The notes under the pieces were generated by a model. It ran no database searches and was not told the origin of the DNA. It saw nothing but the letters and a program-made list of their open reading frames with translations. Positions 14,463 to 23,845 of a stretch of 64,000 nucleotides of DNA are shown piece by piece. Both the position numbers and the translations under genes were made by a program. How positions within the stretch are numbered: the stretch's first letter is position 1; each line of letters begins with the position of its first letter. This stretch comes from Diadema setosum (lineage: Eukaryota; Echinodermata; Echinoidea; Diadematoida; Diadematidae), in contig NC_092688.1 of assembly GCF_964275005.1 (NCBI RefSeq), positions 23,007,903-23,071,902 of the forward strand. Direction: 5' to 3'.

Positions 14463-15456
14463 TAAATACCAGAGAAACAATCTGTGGTTCTGTATATATA
14501 TATATATAAATATGTGACCCGCTACAACAAAAGGATCCTAAAGTCGCTGACGGGCGAGCTAAGCATGGCCCAGAAAAATGCTATTTTCAGGCCTTTCCTT
14601 TGATCATTTAGCTTCAAAATTTCGGCAGATGATAGAAGATACATTAGACGACAAAATTATGTAAAAACAGAAATCCGAACATTTTGACAGATTTGGTGAT
14701 CTGACTTCAAACTCGATTTTCTCGGCTCACCCGTCAGCGACTTTAGGATCCTTTTGTTGTAGCAGGTCACATATATAAGTATTGAAACAAGTTCATGTGG
14801 TTGACTGCAGGTTCATCCGTATTTATTGCAATAAATACAGATGAACCTGCAGTCAACCACGTGAACTTGTTTCGATACTTCTGTCTAAAGCTCTTCCTTT
14901 GAGGATATCAAGCACTCTTCATAGTAGGATAGAATCACCAAGTGTGTGTGTATATATATATATATGTATATGTGTATTCATTTTAGCTCAGAATGAATTG
15001 CCAGAAAAATACAAATGTAGCTTTTTAATTTAATCAAATTTGGCACACACTTTTGAGCCACCTTTGCATCCTATACAAGGTTCTTCCACAACAGAAAATT
15101 GCATTCTTTGACTCCATTGGCAAAGTTTGTTTTTTAACCTGTTGAAGACTAGTCTCGAATATTTTTGGGCTAGGGTGAATTGGAAATGCGTGATATTGGA
15201 AAATCAGTCTGTCTTCAATGGGTTAGGCTTAATATGCTCCCTTCCATTGGGTACTCTCTTTTTGCCTCTGCAGCCTGGATCCAAGAAGCGCCCTCGTGAG
15301 ACAGGAGCCGGTGCTGAGGAGGGAAGCGACCACCCTGTCGGCCCCGGTGGCGAGAGCATGCGGAAAATGTCACGGAGCGACGACAGTGGCGAGGGTGGGA
15401 GCGGCGAGATGGAGGAGCCAAGTGGAAAGACTACGGAGCTTGGAAAAATCCTCTGA
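3958..15456 (+). CDS. CHEK2: checkpoint kinase 2 (CHEK2/Chk2), 5' partial
   Basis: Serine/threonine kinase of the nuclear DNA-damage response, in which ATM activates Chk2. Eleven exons join in phase and encode 425 residues plus TGA: 3958-4036, 4639-4704, 5112-5202, 5837-5945, 6462-6515, 7593-7657, 8790-8889, 10214-10252, 10788-11115, 12133-12296, 15274-15456. All introns are GT-AG. In order: end of the FHA domain ([13 protein letters not shown]), the linker, the glycine loop LGRGACGQV, the lysine in VAVKII, the Chk2-like [10 protein letters not shown] block, HRDLK, DFG, and an activation segment [16 protein letters not shown] that keeps the threonines matching human T383 and T387. The tail begins KKRPRE, as in the human nuclear-localisation region, and is Gly/Ser/Glu-rich. 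The SQ/TQ cluster and first FHA exons are missing, presumably upstream. Introns 3 to 10 host many MITEs. The assignment is certain at family level. Confidence 0.97.
5240..5450. repeat. MITE in CHEK2 intron 3
   Basis: Ends CTGTAAATGTGGAAATTTTC and GAAAATATCCACTTCTACAG are inverted and imperfect. The unit is rich in TTTTCGCG words. A larger relative with the same ends is at 31384-31814. Confidence 0.65.
6894..7017. repeat. short MITE in CHEK2 intron 5
   Basis: Inverted ends CTGTAAAACCAG and CTGGTTTTACAG are flanked by TA on both sides, as in Tc1/mariner-type MITEs. The interior phrases TGAATTGGAGC and AATCTTGGCT recur in diverged copies near 10385-10560, 30225-30405 and 41890-42090. Confidence 0.65.
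8461..8675. repeat. diverged MITE in CHEK2 intron 6
   Basis: Starts CTGTATACGCCATATATTTA and matches, over most of its length, the better preserved copy at 16324-16568 (shared blocks include TTAAATTCGC and AGCATCTGACTTGC or a near variant). The right end has eroded. No coding content. Confidence 0.6.
9000..10213. other. CHEK2 intron 7, no gene seen
   Basis: Apart from T and A homopolymer runs (about 9365, 9405, 9930 and 10125) nothing structured is recognised before the CAG acceptor at 10211-10213. Confidence 0.5.
10253..10787. repeat. CHEK2 intron 8 with MITE remnant and C tract
   Basis: A decayed copy of the GAATTGGAGC/AATCTTGGCT MITE family lies at about 10385-10560. A C homopolymer lies at about 10617-10637. 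The intron ends in a pyrimidine-rich acceptor at 10785-10787. Confidence 0.45.
11186..11397. repeat. MITE in CHEK2 intron 9
   Basis: Inverted ends AAGCCTGCCTCACA and TGTGAGGCGGGCTT bound 212 bp of non-coding DNA rich in TCGC/GCGA words. Superfamily not determined. Confidence 0.65.
11522..11775. repeat. MITE with about 34-bp perfect inverted ends
   Basis: The left end starts ATATGAAGAGTTTGTTTG and continues to the phrase CGATAAGTCC. The right end is its exact complement. Perfect arms suggest a fairly recent insertion into CHEK2 intron 9. No ORF of known type inside. Confidence 0.8.
12354..12822. mobile_element. non-autonomous piggyBac-like element in CHEK2 intron 10
   Basis: The left end TTAA-CCCTAACTAGGCC and the right end GGCCTAGTAAGGG-TTTA are inverted. 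One flank keeps TTAA; the other reads TTTA, a likely later substitution. No transposase inside. Same superfamily as 2768-3514 by its ends, though a different family. Confidence 0.65.
12864..13135. mobile_element. Tc1/mariner-type MITE
   Basis: Long inverted ends start CAGTTAACAACAAAATTATT and finish with the complement, both flanked by TA (12862-12863 and 13136-13137). Pairing extends about 100 bp inward (the TGAAGGATGGAGTGATG block). 272 bp, no ORF. The CAGT start and TA duplication are typical of Tc1/mariner elements. Confidence 0.85.
14004..14460 (+). mobile_element. LINE 3' fragment (reverse transcriptase C-terminus and tail)
   Basis: The reading frame 14004-14297 encodes the C-terminal tail seen in many non-LTR retrotransposon polyproteins: [10 protein letters not shown], then [28 protein letters not shown] and a final [10 protein letters not shown] before a stop. 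The 3' end reads GCGCATAGAGAC and GCGCTATATAAGC and runs into a TA microsatellite (about 14428-14456), as in CR1/L2-like LINEs. Heavily 5'-truncated. The clade is inferred. Confidence 0.75.
14513..14772. repeat. MITE with about 44-bp inverted ends
   Basis: Ends TGTGACCCGCTACAAC and GTTGTAGCAGGTCACA; the arms continue through AAAGGATCCTAAAGTCGCTG. Flanked by TA-rich sequence, so the target duplication cannot be fixed. 260 bp, non-coding. Confidence 0.8.
14778..14880. repeat. near-perfect hairpin, arms about 50 bp
   Basis: AAGTATTGAAACAAGTTCA opens the hairpin and its complement closes it, with only a few mismatches. Together with the 44-bp-armed MITE immediately before it, this gives two adjacent foldbacks in the last CHEK2 intron. 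Confidence 0.8.
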
Positions 15457-18344
15457 TAGGACGGAGAAAAAGACTACAAATTTTGGTAGCTGATTGCACC
15501 AAATTCTTTCATCTCTGGAGTCAGTACACATCTCATGAGATTCCCCAGTGCCTCTGTCGTAGCAAGGACATCAGGCGCTGGCTTTGTCTGCTGTGGCCAC
15601 AGTGCAAGAAGGTAGCTGGTCCAGTTTAATCCTGATTCTTGTCCACATATGACCACTACACGTACGTTATTTGGAGCAAGGAGCAAGCTGTAATTGAAAA
15701 GAAAGGAAATTCCTGAGAGAGTATCTTTGCCCAAAGAAGTGCTGTGAAAGCTGTTATTTTTGCAAGGGTTTAATCTTTGTGAAAATTGCAAATCACTGTT
15801 TGGTCGCAAATTTGGACGCAACACATGCAAATATCACCACACGGTAGGGTGTTAGTACACATACAATAGCCTCGGCATCCAATCGCGAAAATGACATTTT
15901 GCGAAAATGGCTGTAACCTCCTCGTGCCCAAAAATAACAGCTTTTACCTTTAGATTAGTTGAATTGGATCAAAAGTAAAATTTCATTATTATTTCATACA
16001 GTTGGACATCCAAGGGAGCACACAAAAAGGAGCAGTCACGCTCATTGAATCTCTCTTGCTTGATAAATATGTTTGTCTTATGCACAACAGCAACACCATA
16101 ACCAAAGATACTTATATGTATTCCAGGTATTCCTGAAGTTGTTGGTGACTGCTCACTTATATGATGTGCAGGAGCCTGAGTACCCTAGAAATATTTTTTT
16201 GAGCCATTGTTTTCAAAATATTTCCTTCAAGGGAAAGTGAAGTTACTCAACACTTTGTGCAGAATGCAAACATGAATTTACACAAGCAGCTCACTGCATG
16301 TTCATGTTAGCTTTCTTGAGATACTGTATACGCCATATATTTCACGAGTTTAAATTTTCGCGAATCAAGACTTCCCGACAATTTTGCGAGTGGTTAAATT
16401 CGCGATCGCGGAGTATGTACTGAATGGAGAAATGTTAGTTTATGAATGTACGTCACATTCATATCGGTATTAGAGTCAATATTTTCTCGTGTTTTTAATT
16501 TCGCGAATAGCAGCTGACTTGCAAAATTCGCGAAAATAAAAACCTTGCGAAATATTCGGCCTATACAGTACCCTTTGAAGAAGCAAACTAGTTGACAAAG
16601 TTACATTCAAATGGTTCTAACCATCCTCTGATTTTATGCAATATTTACAGAAGTGCTGCTTGTCACCACTTTCACATAGAACAACCAGTGGAGTATTAAA
16701 CTCAACTGCCGTGTGTAACAATTGTCACTTTATTTTCTACTTCATGGGTGCATTTGTGTGTGAAGTTGGCTTTATGTGAATTGTGTATGAGACTAAAGAC
16801 TCCCTTGTGGTACATGTGTGTCACTGGCCTATTTGGGCTACCTCATCGAGAGTTATTCACAGCGATTTCATCATGCTGGCACATTGGTGTGCAGACAGGG
16901 CAACTAGAGTGCTACTAATTTGCTCTCTTTGCTCACTTTGCCCATGTGCCCACTTCTCCACTTGCCCGAGGCAAAAGAAATTCACTGTTGGGCAAGCAAA
17001 ATCTATGGGTACTAGCTGGTCAGTCAGAATGGCCCTTTGGTGAAACCATCCGTCATTATTGCAATGATAGGTTTGCTCATCTATATTCGAAGCACTTAAA
17101 TACTATCTTAGTCCAATCCAGTCACAATCCGAATGTATGGCTTACTGGCCCAAATGTGGCAAATGTTTGGGCAAGTTTGAGAAATAGTTCTGTAGTGCCG
17201 TTGACTGGCTGGGAAAATAATGAAAGTTTTGTTTCAACAGATTCAGTGCTGGAGCGTCATGCAGAGAGTTGAAAGACCTTAACACTATTGACAAGGTCTG
17301 CTAAATGTGCTGGCTGTGCATGATATATGTGGGTTTCATTCATTTTAATTGCTCCTGGTACAAGTACATTTTAAATTAAACATTTTCTCTCTCTGCCTCT
17401 TGTGTTTTCTGCCAAGCATTGTTGAGAGAGCTGAGCAAATGAGAGGTGGAGATGAATTGTGGATGTCAAAATTTATGAATAAAGGAAAAATTAATTTCAA
17501 GGAAGGATGCACATTGCCACCCAAACATATTGGACATTCAAAAGCAAAAAGATCTAGCACTGAGTACCTGTAGTGGTGAAAGTAAGGTAGTAAAAGTAGC
17601 ATAATAGGTACCAGTGTTAAATTTGCACAGCTTAGCATAAATGCTTAAGTAAATGAAATAATGGCTGCTGTAAATATTATGTTGCATGAAATGAATTACT
17701 TTCCTTCATAGAGCTGTTAAAAGATGTACTAGTTCCTGGGACTTGTCACCATTTAATTGCCACACACATTCAATGCCATTCTTGATGCACAACTTGAAGA
17801 TGTGTGATGTAAATACGATATATGTGTTTAAACAAGTGAGGCCAATTGAAAACTTCATCTGAATTTGTAAACAACATTGATGGGGTCATAGCAATATTTA
17901 TCTTGTGACTGCCCCCTCTGACAGGGCAATGAGGGCAGAAGTATTTTGTGGCCAATTTTGTGGTCAAAAGTTTCTTGATTTTGTATAGAGTGATTCATTC
18001 TTTTGACCACCGTGGTGATTTTGGGGACTTTTTTCTCTCATGTGAATGCTATCATACTGATAAGTGTTATTGTCAACAGTGTCAAGCTCAGTGGAATTAT
18101 TTTGTTGACATGAACCATGAGGACCAATGTCTTTTCAACCACTCTTGCTCAGAATGTACTCCACTGGCTACTACATGTCAATCATGTATGCTGATAAAGA
18201 TATACTGTATATTCTGTACATTGAGCAGTAATTTTCTTCTTGCAATTTCAAGGGAGTCAAACAATATTGTTGAAGTTAAAAACGGGCAAAAGTATTGCTC
18301 CCTGTAGCACAAATGTGTTGCATAGCGCATCCAAGGTGGGAAAT
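15457..18344. other. CHEK2 3' flank, no further gene seen
   Basis: Directly after the TGA lies the presumed 3' UTR; I could not fix its polyadenylation site. Short ORFs here show no recognisable family, codon bias or splice context. A MITE lies at 16324-16568. Confidence 0.5.
16324..16568. repeat. MITE of the CTGTATACGCC family
   Basis: Ends CTGTATACGCC and the loosely inverted GGCCTATACAG. TTCGCGAA words are frequent inside. Better preserved copy of the element at 8461-8675. Confidence 0.65.
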
Positions 18345-19093
18345 TGCTCTAGGGTCTTTATGCCTCTGCCCGAAGGGTGCCGGAAGCATTCTGTTTTCAG
18401 GTTGTCCGTCCGTCCGTCCATCCGTCCATACGTCTCTTGGTACGTCCGTACATCCGTCCCCATTTGTTTACGCGATAACTTGAGTAATATTCCCTGGAAT
18501 TTTACCAAACTTGGGCCAGGTATAAGGTATGATGGGGCAATTACTTGATTAGATTTTGGGTGAAATCGGCCAGAGGCCAAAGGTCAAAGGTCAAGGTCAA
18601 ATCATGAAATGTATCCGTTTATGTGATAACTCAAGACCAGATCAAGCAAATTTCACCAAACTTGGTCCAAGGATGACGTATGATGGAGCAATTAAGTAAG
18701 TAGTGTTTGAGTGAAATTGGCAAGAGGTCAAAGGTCAAGGTCAAATGCTAAAAATTTTGCTATTTCCCCCATATCTGTGCAATTCCTCAAGGTATTTTCT
18801 TGGAACTTAGTGTAGACATGCACTACTGAATGAAGATTCTCCAGAGAGAGTTTCAAGTCATGAGGTCGAAGGTCAAAGGTCAGGAAAATGTTAAAATTTC
18901 CCTTTTTTCCATATCTTGCAAATGGTTCAAGGTATCTTCATGGAACATGGACTGGCAGGGATTATCTACGGAATTAGAGGTCATGGGTCAAAGGTCAGGG
19001 GGTCAAAGGTCTAGGTCAACTCCTCAAAATTTCACTATTTACCTCATATTTTTTGCAGTTCTTGCAGGATTTTTCTTGAAACTTAATATATAG
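18345..19093 (+). repeat. AGGTCA-rich dispersed repeat, left part
   Basis: Begins with a TGCCTCTGCCCGAAG segment and a GTCCGTCCGTCC run, followed by units of about 100-150 bp that each contain AGGTCAAAGGTCA-like direct repeats, an ACTTGG or GGAACTTAG word and a CCATATCT word. Another copy in reverse orientation lies at 28245-28640. The repeat continues at 20251-20460 after a LINE insertion. Confidence 0.75.
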
Positions 19094-20250
19094 TTTGATA
19101 GTTTGAAGTTGAAGTTTATTTGAACAATTTCTCGCGACCCCTTTCGGAGTATGAGAAATTTACAATGTCTTTGTAACAGTAAAATACAACAAACATGATG
19201 TTAACATATATACATACATGTATGAACAAATATAATCATCATAAAGTACATTGAAAACACGATGCAAAGGGATGCCTGACACAAAAAGGACATCAGGGTG
19301 CCCATGTACACCCATATGTGTGTATATACTTTAGCATACGTAAAACATATACTGGTATTCATATAATTATGCATGTACACACATACAACACAATTTCCAG
19401 GTCCAGAAGACCTCGCTGTAACAAGCTACCACTGTAGTTCTGTAGTGTACCATATTTTTAAACAGTCGTGTAAAAAGAAAAGGTGATGAGTTCTAGGGTT
19501 GTAGTAATTAGGCTATAGATCTGTTACTACAGAGGCAGCTTTCAAAATTCAGCTAATCATTTGACAGCTAGAAAGAGATATCATTCCATTTTCAAAATAC
19601 ATGGATAAAGTATTTGGGCATATATACAGTATATGGTAAGTGGAAAATGAGATCATGAATTTTCAGATGAATACCAAAAGTGAGGAATTGAATAGTTAAT
19701 GTACCATTCCAAAATAGTTACAATGTAAAGACATGCCATAGAGATAGGAGAAGTACCACAACCCCTGTACAAAAATGAGCATGTTCCAATTAGACTTAGT
19801 TACCTAACTTGAGCAGGATAATTTTAACGAACTTGGCAAGATTGGACAATAATTTTACCTTTTTTGTATTGAGCATTTTTAAAGTGTTTGGACGGATTCG
19901 ATACTTAGAGGGAATATAAGCTTCCCTTTCCAAGTCAAAATATGTACATTGAAACAAATAATGAAATTCATCTCCAACTAGGTCCAAGTTGCAGAGAGAG
20001 CACAGCCTATCTGCTCTTGGAATACCTTCGTTTAACGGCCTTTAACACAAGGGAGGCGGCTATTTCCACAACGATATTTACAGAGATTCCTCCATTTTAC
20101 ATAATCAAGTCGAAACAGATAGGGCTCCAAACGCATATGGTTTTTAGATATCCTATAATTAGTACATTGACCATTTGCATCGACATCACTGTACCAATTT
20201 TGAGTATCTATGTCCTTCATTCGCAACTCCAAAGTTTTCTGGATCCATAT
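19094..20250 (-). mobile_element. 5'-truncated LINE inserted in the AGGTCA-rich repeat
   Basis: Read on the - strand, the fragment codes for the end of a LINE polyprotein: the block TQNWYSDV, then YRCGNSRLPCVKGR, then a zinc-knuckle-like CSLC-x13-H-x4-C arrangement and a hydrophobic tail, with frame changes between. The 3' end (left, near 19094) shows tail-like CAAATAAACTTCAACTTCAA. Sequence on both sides belongs to one AGGTCA-rich repeat, so the LINE is the younger insertion. Confidence 0.7.
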
Positions 20251-20460
20251 ACATGTATTACCTAATGGAGATTCTCTGGGAAACTTCCTGCCAAAAGGTC
20301 AAAGCTCAAGTGAAAGTGCTATATTTCACTTTTTACCTCCATATCTTGAAAGTGATTCAAGTATCATGAAACTTGGTACATATTTATGCATGTTCTACCT
20401 GACAGTAATTCTCTTGGAAATTTTAGGGTCAAAGGTCAAAGGCCAGGCTAATATGCTAAT
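20251..20460 (+). repeat. AGGTCA-rich dispersed repeat, right part
   Basis: Resumes with CTAATGGAGATTCTCTGGGA, matching the unit spacing of the left part, and carries AAAGGTCAAAG and GGGTCAAAGGTCAAAGG words. Confidence 0.7.
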
Positions 20461-20710
20461 ACGAGTAAAGACCATACACTATTTGTTCTATACAACACCT
20501 CAAACGTCAACAGATGTGGTCCACACAGATTCTTGAATTTAGCACAGAAATGGCAACCATTTTCCTTGAATCACTTGAATCATGAATTTAACATCGTGAG
20601 TCAGTAGAAATGGATGACGTCAACCATGCGCTATCCATTTTTGCTCAAACGAAATTGCATGGCTGACACCCACAGCGTGCCATGGAACTTAAATGTCACA
20701 TGATGGGCAA
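20461..20710. other. junction between repeat and RAG1-like relic
   Basis: A 12-bp inverted pair (TATACAACACCT at 20489-20500 and its complement at 20726-20737) brackets this segment. The right member falls at the point where RAG1 homology stops. It may be a small insertion that cut off the end of the relic, or the eroded element end. No RAG2-like sequence is seen. Confidence 0.4.
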
Positions 20711-21426
20711 TCATACATTCTTTTTAGGTGTTGTATAAAAGAGTTTGTTACTGGCTTCATTGCCCTCTCTGCTAATGGCTCCAACTGAACCAAGTCCATC
20801 CTCATTCTCAATTATTTCCTGAGGGTGCTCTGTGACCTTATGGAGGTAATATTGCCATGGGACATAATTGAAGTGAGAGATCAATTCTCTGCCCATTTCC
20901 GCAGCAACGTCCTCGAACTGGCGGAGTTCATTGGCATGTATAACACGTGTCGTATGTGCATAGTACACTGAACGAAGGAAACAAAACTTCTCCATAACAG
21001 CATCCAAACGCTTCTGCCTTTCCTCATTGGGAATAAGTGAGAAGATGATTGTGGATTCTTCTCAGAACACAACTGTCTGGAGTAGTTCCCAGGTATCACA
21101 AGCTTGGGAGCTGATCCAACATGCTTTCTTATGTGAGCATCAAATTTATGTTCAGCATGCTCCACAAGTCCTTTGATGTCTTCTGTCACCTCCCATTTTT
21201 GTGCTCCTGCAATTTTTCTCATAATGATTTTCTTGAAGAAAATGCCAAGATTAATGTCAGCATGAGTAGCATCTAGAAGTTTTGCCTCGACATCGAACTA
21301 CAACTGTATAAAGGACGCTGTTTCCCACCAAGTGAGAGACTATCCAATTTAGCTTCCGACAGCTTATCTGGATTTACTTGAATGTAATCAGCGATCGCTG
21401 AAGTCATGCGATATAGGTTCGATTAA
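20711..21426 (-). pseudogene. RAG1-like core, second Asp to third catalytic Glu
   Basis: Resumes after the piggyBac element with NPDKLSEAKLDSL, then DATHADIN (second catalytic Asp, human D708 in DALHCDIG), HKFDAHIRKH, GNYSRQL, YLHKVTEHPQEIIE (zinc histidines) and SREGNEASNKLF (third catalytic residue, human E962). Homology ends directly after NKLF, so about 80 C-terminal residues present in human RAG1 are absent. Confidence 0.93.
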
Positions 21427-22204
21427 CCACTTGACTGCTGTTGGCTTAATTCACACCCATACCCCCTGGTGCTGAGCAATTTTCGGGGAATATGACATGT
21501 ATGAGTATATTGGTTATGAATCTGTTTTTTACCTTCATTTTTCATTTTTTTCATCATAATTTTTATTTTGTGGAAGAAATTATTGAATATAATTTATAGA
21601 GGTATAAAAATACAAATTCTACTCACCCAGTCATGTCATCCTGGATGTCCTATGGAAATTATCTCCTGAAGTACGAAAATAACGCTTTCTGGGAGTGATG
21701 GGGGAAGAATGCCTGCTTTGAGTTGGACTTTCACCAATATTTATTAGTGGGACTAGATCATCACTTTCCTCATATGAGCTTTCATTTTCATCGTCAAAAT
21801 CACTCCCCAGATCTATAAATTCCTCTTCTTCACCTTCTGAAATACCCGAACGATCACTAAAATCACTTTCACTTTTGCCATCAAACGATTCCTCCATTAT
21901 TTTAGCCATCCGACGAGACCTCCGTCGTGAACTGCGGGTCGCCATCTTGAAAGTTTGTTCACTCGGTAAGCTGTGCAATACAGCTACACAGAGTTCTCAA
22001 AAAAGTCAGATTTTTTTTTGAATGGCGCCATCTATAGTTCAAAACCTCTATAACATCATCACAGTGCTAATTACAAAGTGGGGGTAGGAGGATCGTGATG
22101 CGGCAATCTTGAAAATAAAATGAGTTCACCATGTACATGTACGTGGTACGCACAGTCGTGCAATATCGCTACCACGTACATGTACGTGGTCCGCAGTCAA
22201 GTGG
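21427..22204 (-). mobile_element. piggyBac element inserted in the RAG1-like relic
   Basis: The ends CCACTTGACTGC and GCAGTCAAGTGG are inverted and flanked by TTAA on both sides (21423-21426, 22205-22208), the diagnostic piggyBac target duplication. Length is 778 bp, so most of the transposase is gone. The words ACCACGTACATGTACGTGGT (22170-22189) and CACCATGTACATGTACGTGG (22127-22146) form internal palindromes next to the right end. The insertion splits the relic's coding sequence and is therefore younger than it. Confidence 0.92.
21631..21945 (-). pseudogene. piggyBac transposase, N-terminal fragment
   Basis: The methionine at 21945 opens MATRSSRRRSRRMAKIMEES, followed by a Ser/Asp/Glu-rich stretch (residues about 25-75) and a basic segment near PRKRYF. 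An acidic N-terminus is typical of piggyBac transposases. The DDD catalytic domain and C-terminal cysteine-rich domain are absent. An in-frame ATG at 21978 is an alternative start. Confidence 0.75.
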
Positions 22205-22790
22205 TTAAATGAAAAAGAACCCAGTTTGGACTTACTACTTTCCTGAGTAGCAGTGCACAAAGTGCACAGGTACCTGGAACCACTGACAGCAAGCCCGCCT
22301 TCAGCTCGATCAAGCTACTCGTCAATCATAGAATTGAAAAATCTACAGTGGAAATGTCTCCACAGATCAGTGAACCACACTTTCATAACCTTTTCCTTGA
22401 GAAACTCCCTCTCATCCTCAAGAGGAATCTGCAACAGACTAGCTGTCAAAATATAATTCTCATCACCGATTCCTTCCAGCAATGGCCTTTTGCATCTAAC
22501 AGAGTTAGGCTTTTCATCTTCAAATACAATCACGTTGCCTCCTACTTGGCGGATAGCTTTGATGCGAAGAATAGCAAAACTCGAGCGAAACGCCTTGTCC
22601 AGGAGAAAAGTGTCGCTTTTTTCCTTGTACACCGAGACATCTCCCATCCCATCTGAACCATCTTTTATTAGGACTATGAACTCTGTATTTTCGTCATGAG
22701 GATCCATCCCCTCTTTCCTTAAACTGTCCTGAATTTGAGGATCTAATTCCTTCAGAGTTTTTGCTAAAGCACTTGGATATAAGTGAACCT
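22205..22790 (-). pseudogene. RAG1-like core, first catalytic Asp to zinc CxxC
   Basis: Opens with SALAKTLKELDPQIQDSL, aligned with human SALVSALMDMEEDILEGM, then KDGSDGMGDVS (first catalytic Asp, human D600), FEDEKPNS, and after one stop the YLCTLC motif (human C727/C730). Homology continues to the TTAA where the piggyBac element was inserted. Confidence 0.93.
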
Positions 22791-22998
22791 AACCTATTCT
22801 GCCATACGTTTTCTACTTGCTTCCACCTAGTATCTTTCTTGCACTTTAGATGATCAATTAAAAGAAAACAAAAAAACAGGACATCGGTCTTGTCTTCTAA
22901 TCTTTTACTACAAAAACAATCTATCTGAGATAAAACAGGGGCTAACCTCTTAGTCTTTACGTAATCTTTCCTTGCGTCAATTGGACGGGTTTTGGACT

Positions 22999-23326
22999 TC
23001 TAACCTGATTGAGGCACACTTTTACGACATGCTTTTTTGACAGGTGGTTCTGACTTTCTACTACAAGCTACTTCATGCTGTTTTAACTTGGCCAACTTAC
23101 ATGTATAAGAACAACCATTCGCATGATGGCTACACTGTACTTTCAAAGAAGAGATAACATCATTAAACCAACCCTGACTTTCCTGAAAATTCACCTGCTA
23201 CAGTACTACAGTAGACTTACATTTAGCACAGACACTACTATTTGAAAACCACTGGTTGTAACAATCTCTACAATAGATATGTTCACACTGTCCAGTAAAT
23301 GGGCCTTCTGTAACACAATTACAAAT
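22999..23326 (-). pseudogene. RING and adjacent zinc-finger region of the RAG1-like relic
   Basis: Cysteines and histidine run ICNC, then QCEHIYCRDC, then CAKC, the C3HC4 layout of a RING finger, although the first pair is spaced CxC instead of CxxC. After a stop, the segment FQESQGWFNDVISSLKVQC and a following C/H-rich stretch align with the RAG1 region after the RING (LNSLMVKCPAKEC in human). In RAG1 this module has ubiquitin-ligase activity; activity here is excluded by the damage. Confidence 0.85.
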
Positions 23327-23845
23327 CACTCACAATAGAATGTCTGCCAAGTGATTATGAACATATCTCTGTGGTGGGTATTTTTCAGCTGGAAAAGCTT
23401 GCTCTTCAACTTCTGGTGGTGCTGTGCTGCTTGTAGTAGGTGAATCAATAACAGAAGGTTGAGACAGATCTGATGAAAATTCTGCACTGCAGTTAGGTCT
23501 CTGACCTGAGCAGCTGTAGGTAAAGGGATGTCAGTCTTATGTCATTCTAATCCAGAACTGTCTTCTGCAGTACTCTTCTTTGGTCTACCTTTTTTTTTTG
23601 TTCTTCTTAGAACACAATTGTCAGTCTATGTCATGCGGTTTGGATGTAAGTAGTTCGACGTGATGGCTTGGGTCTTCTTTCCTTCTCAACAAATTGTGGC
23701 AGCAATTGTTACAGACTTTCCTCCCATGTATCCATCTGCATCATCGTCAATGCATATACCAACAGTCTCTTGCAGAAGACCTTTGTATGCTGGTAAGTTG
23801 AGACTCTGTTTGAGGTTGGCTTTGCCGCACACTCGTTTGCTTCAG

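Larger units (their letters stand above)
20711..23845 (-). pseudogene. RAG1-like transposase relic (ProtoRAG-type DNA transposon)
   Basis: Reading right to left, the fragments follow vertebrate RAG1 order. (a) A cysteine-rich region with RVCG near 23830 and VCNNCCHNLLRRK near 23700. (b) A RING finger at 23219-23326. (c) The zinc-finger-like segment after the RING. (d) A region aligned with the nonamer-binding domain (about 22830-22990) lacking the GGRPRQ motif. (e) Core fragments with the DGMGD block, FEDEKPNS, YLCTLC, DATHADIN, GNYSRQL, YLHKVTEH and SREGNEASNKLF. The catalytic acids matching human D600, D708 and E962 and the zinc ligands matching C727, C730, H937 and H942 are readable. Roughly 95 residues before the DGMGD block are missing. 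Several stops and frame changes plus a piggyBac insertion show it is dead. It is too far from vertebrate RAG1 and too damaged to be a host gene. Confidence 0.95.

Noticed and set aside
16783-17272. Overlapping ORFs downstream of CHEK2
   Set aside because: No recognisable domain, and no splice or start context on either side.
20489-20737. 12-bp inverted pair TATACAACACCT as a terminal repeat of the RAG1-like element
   Set aside because: It is too short, both members lie on the same side of the relic, and they do not resemble RSS-like ends. More likely a small later insertion or chance.
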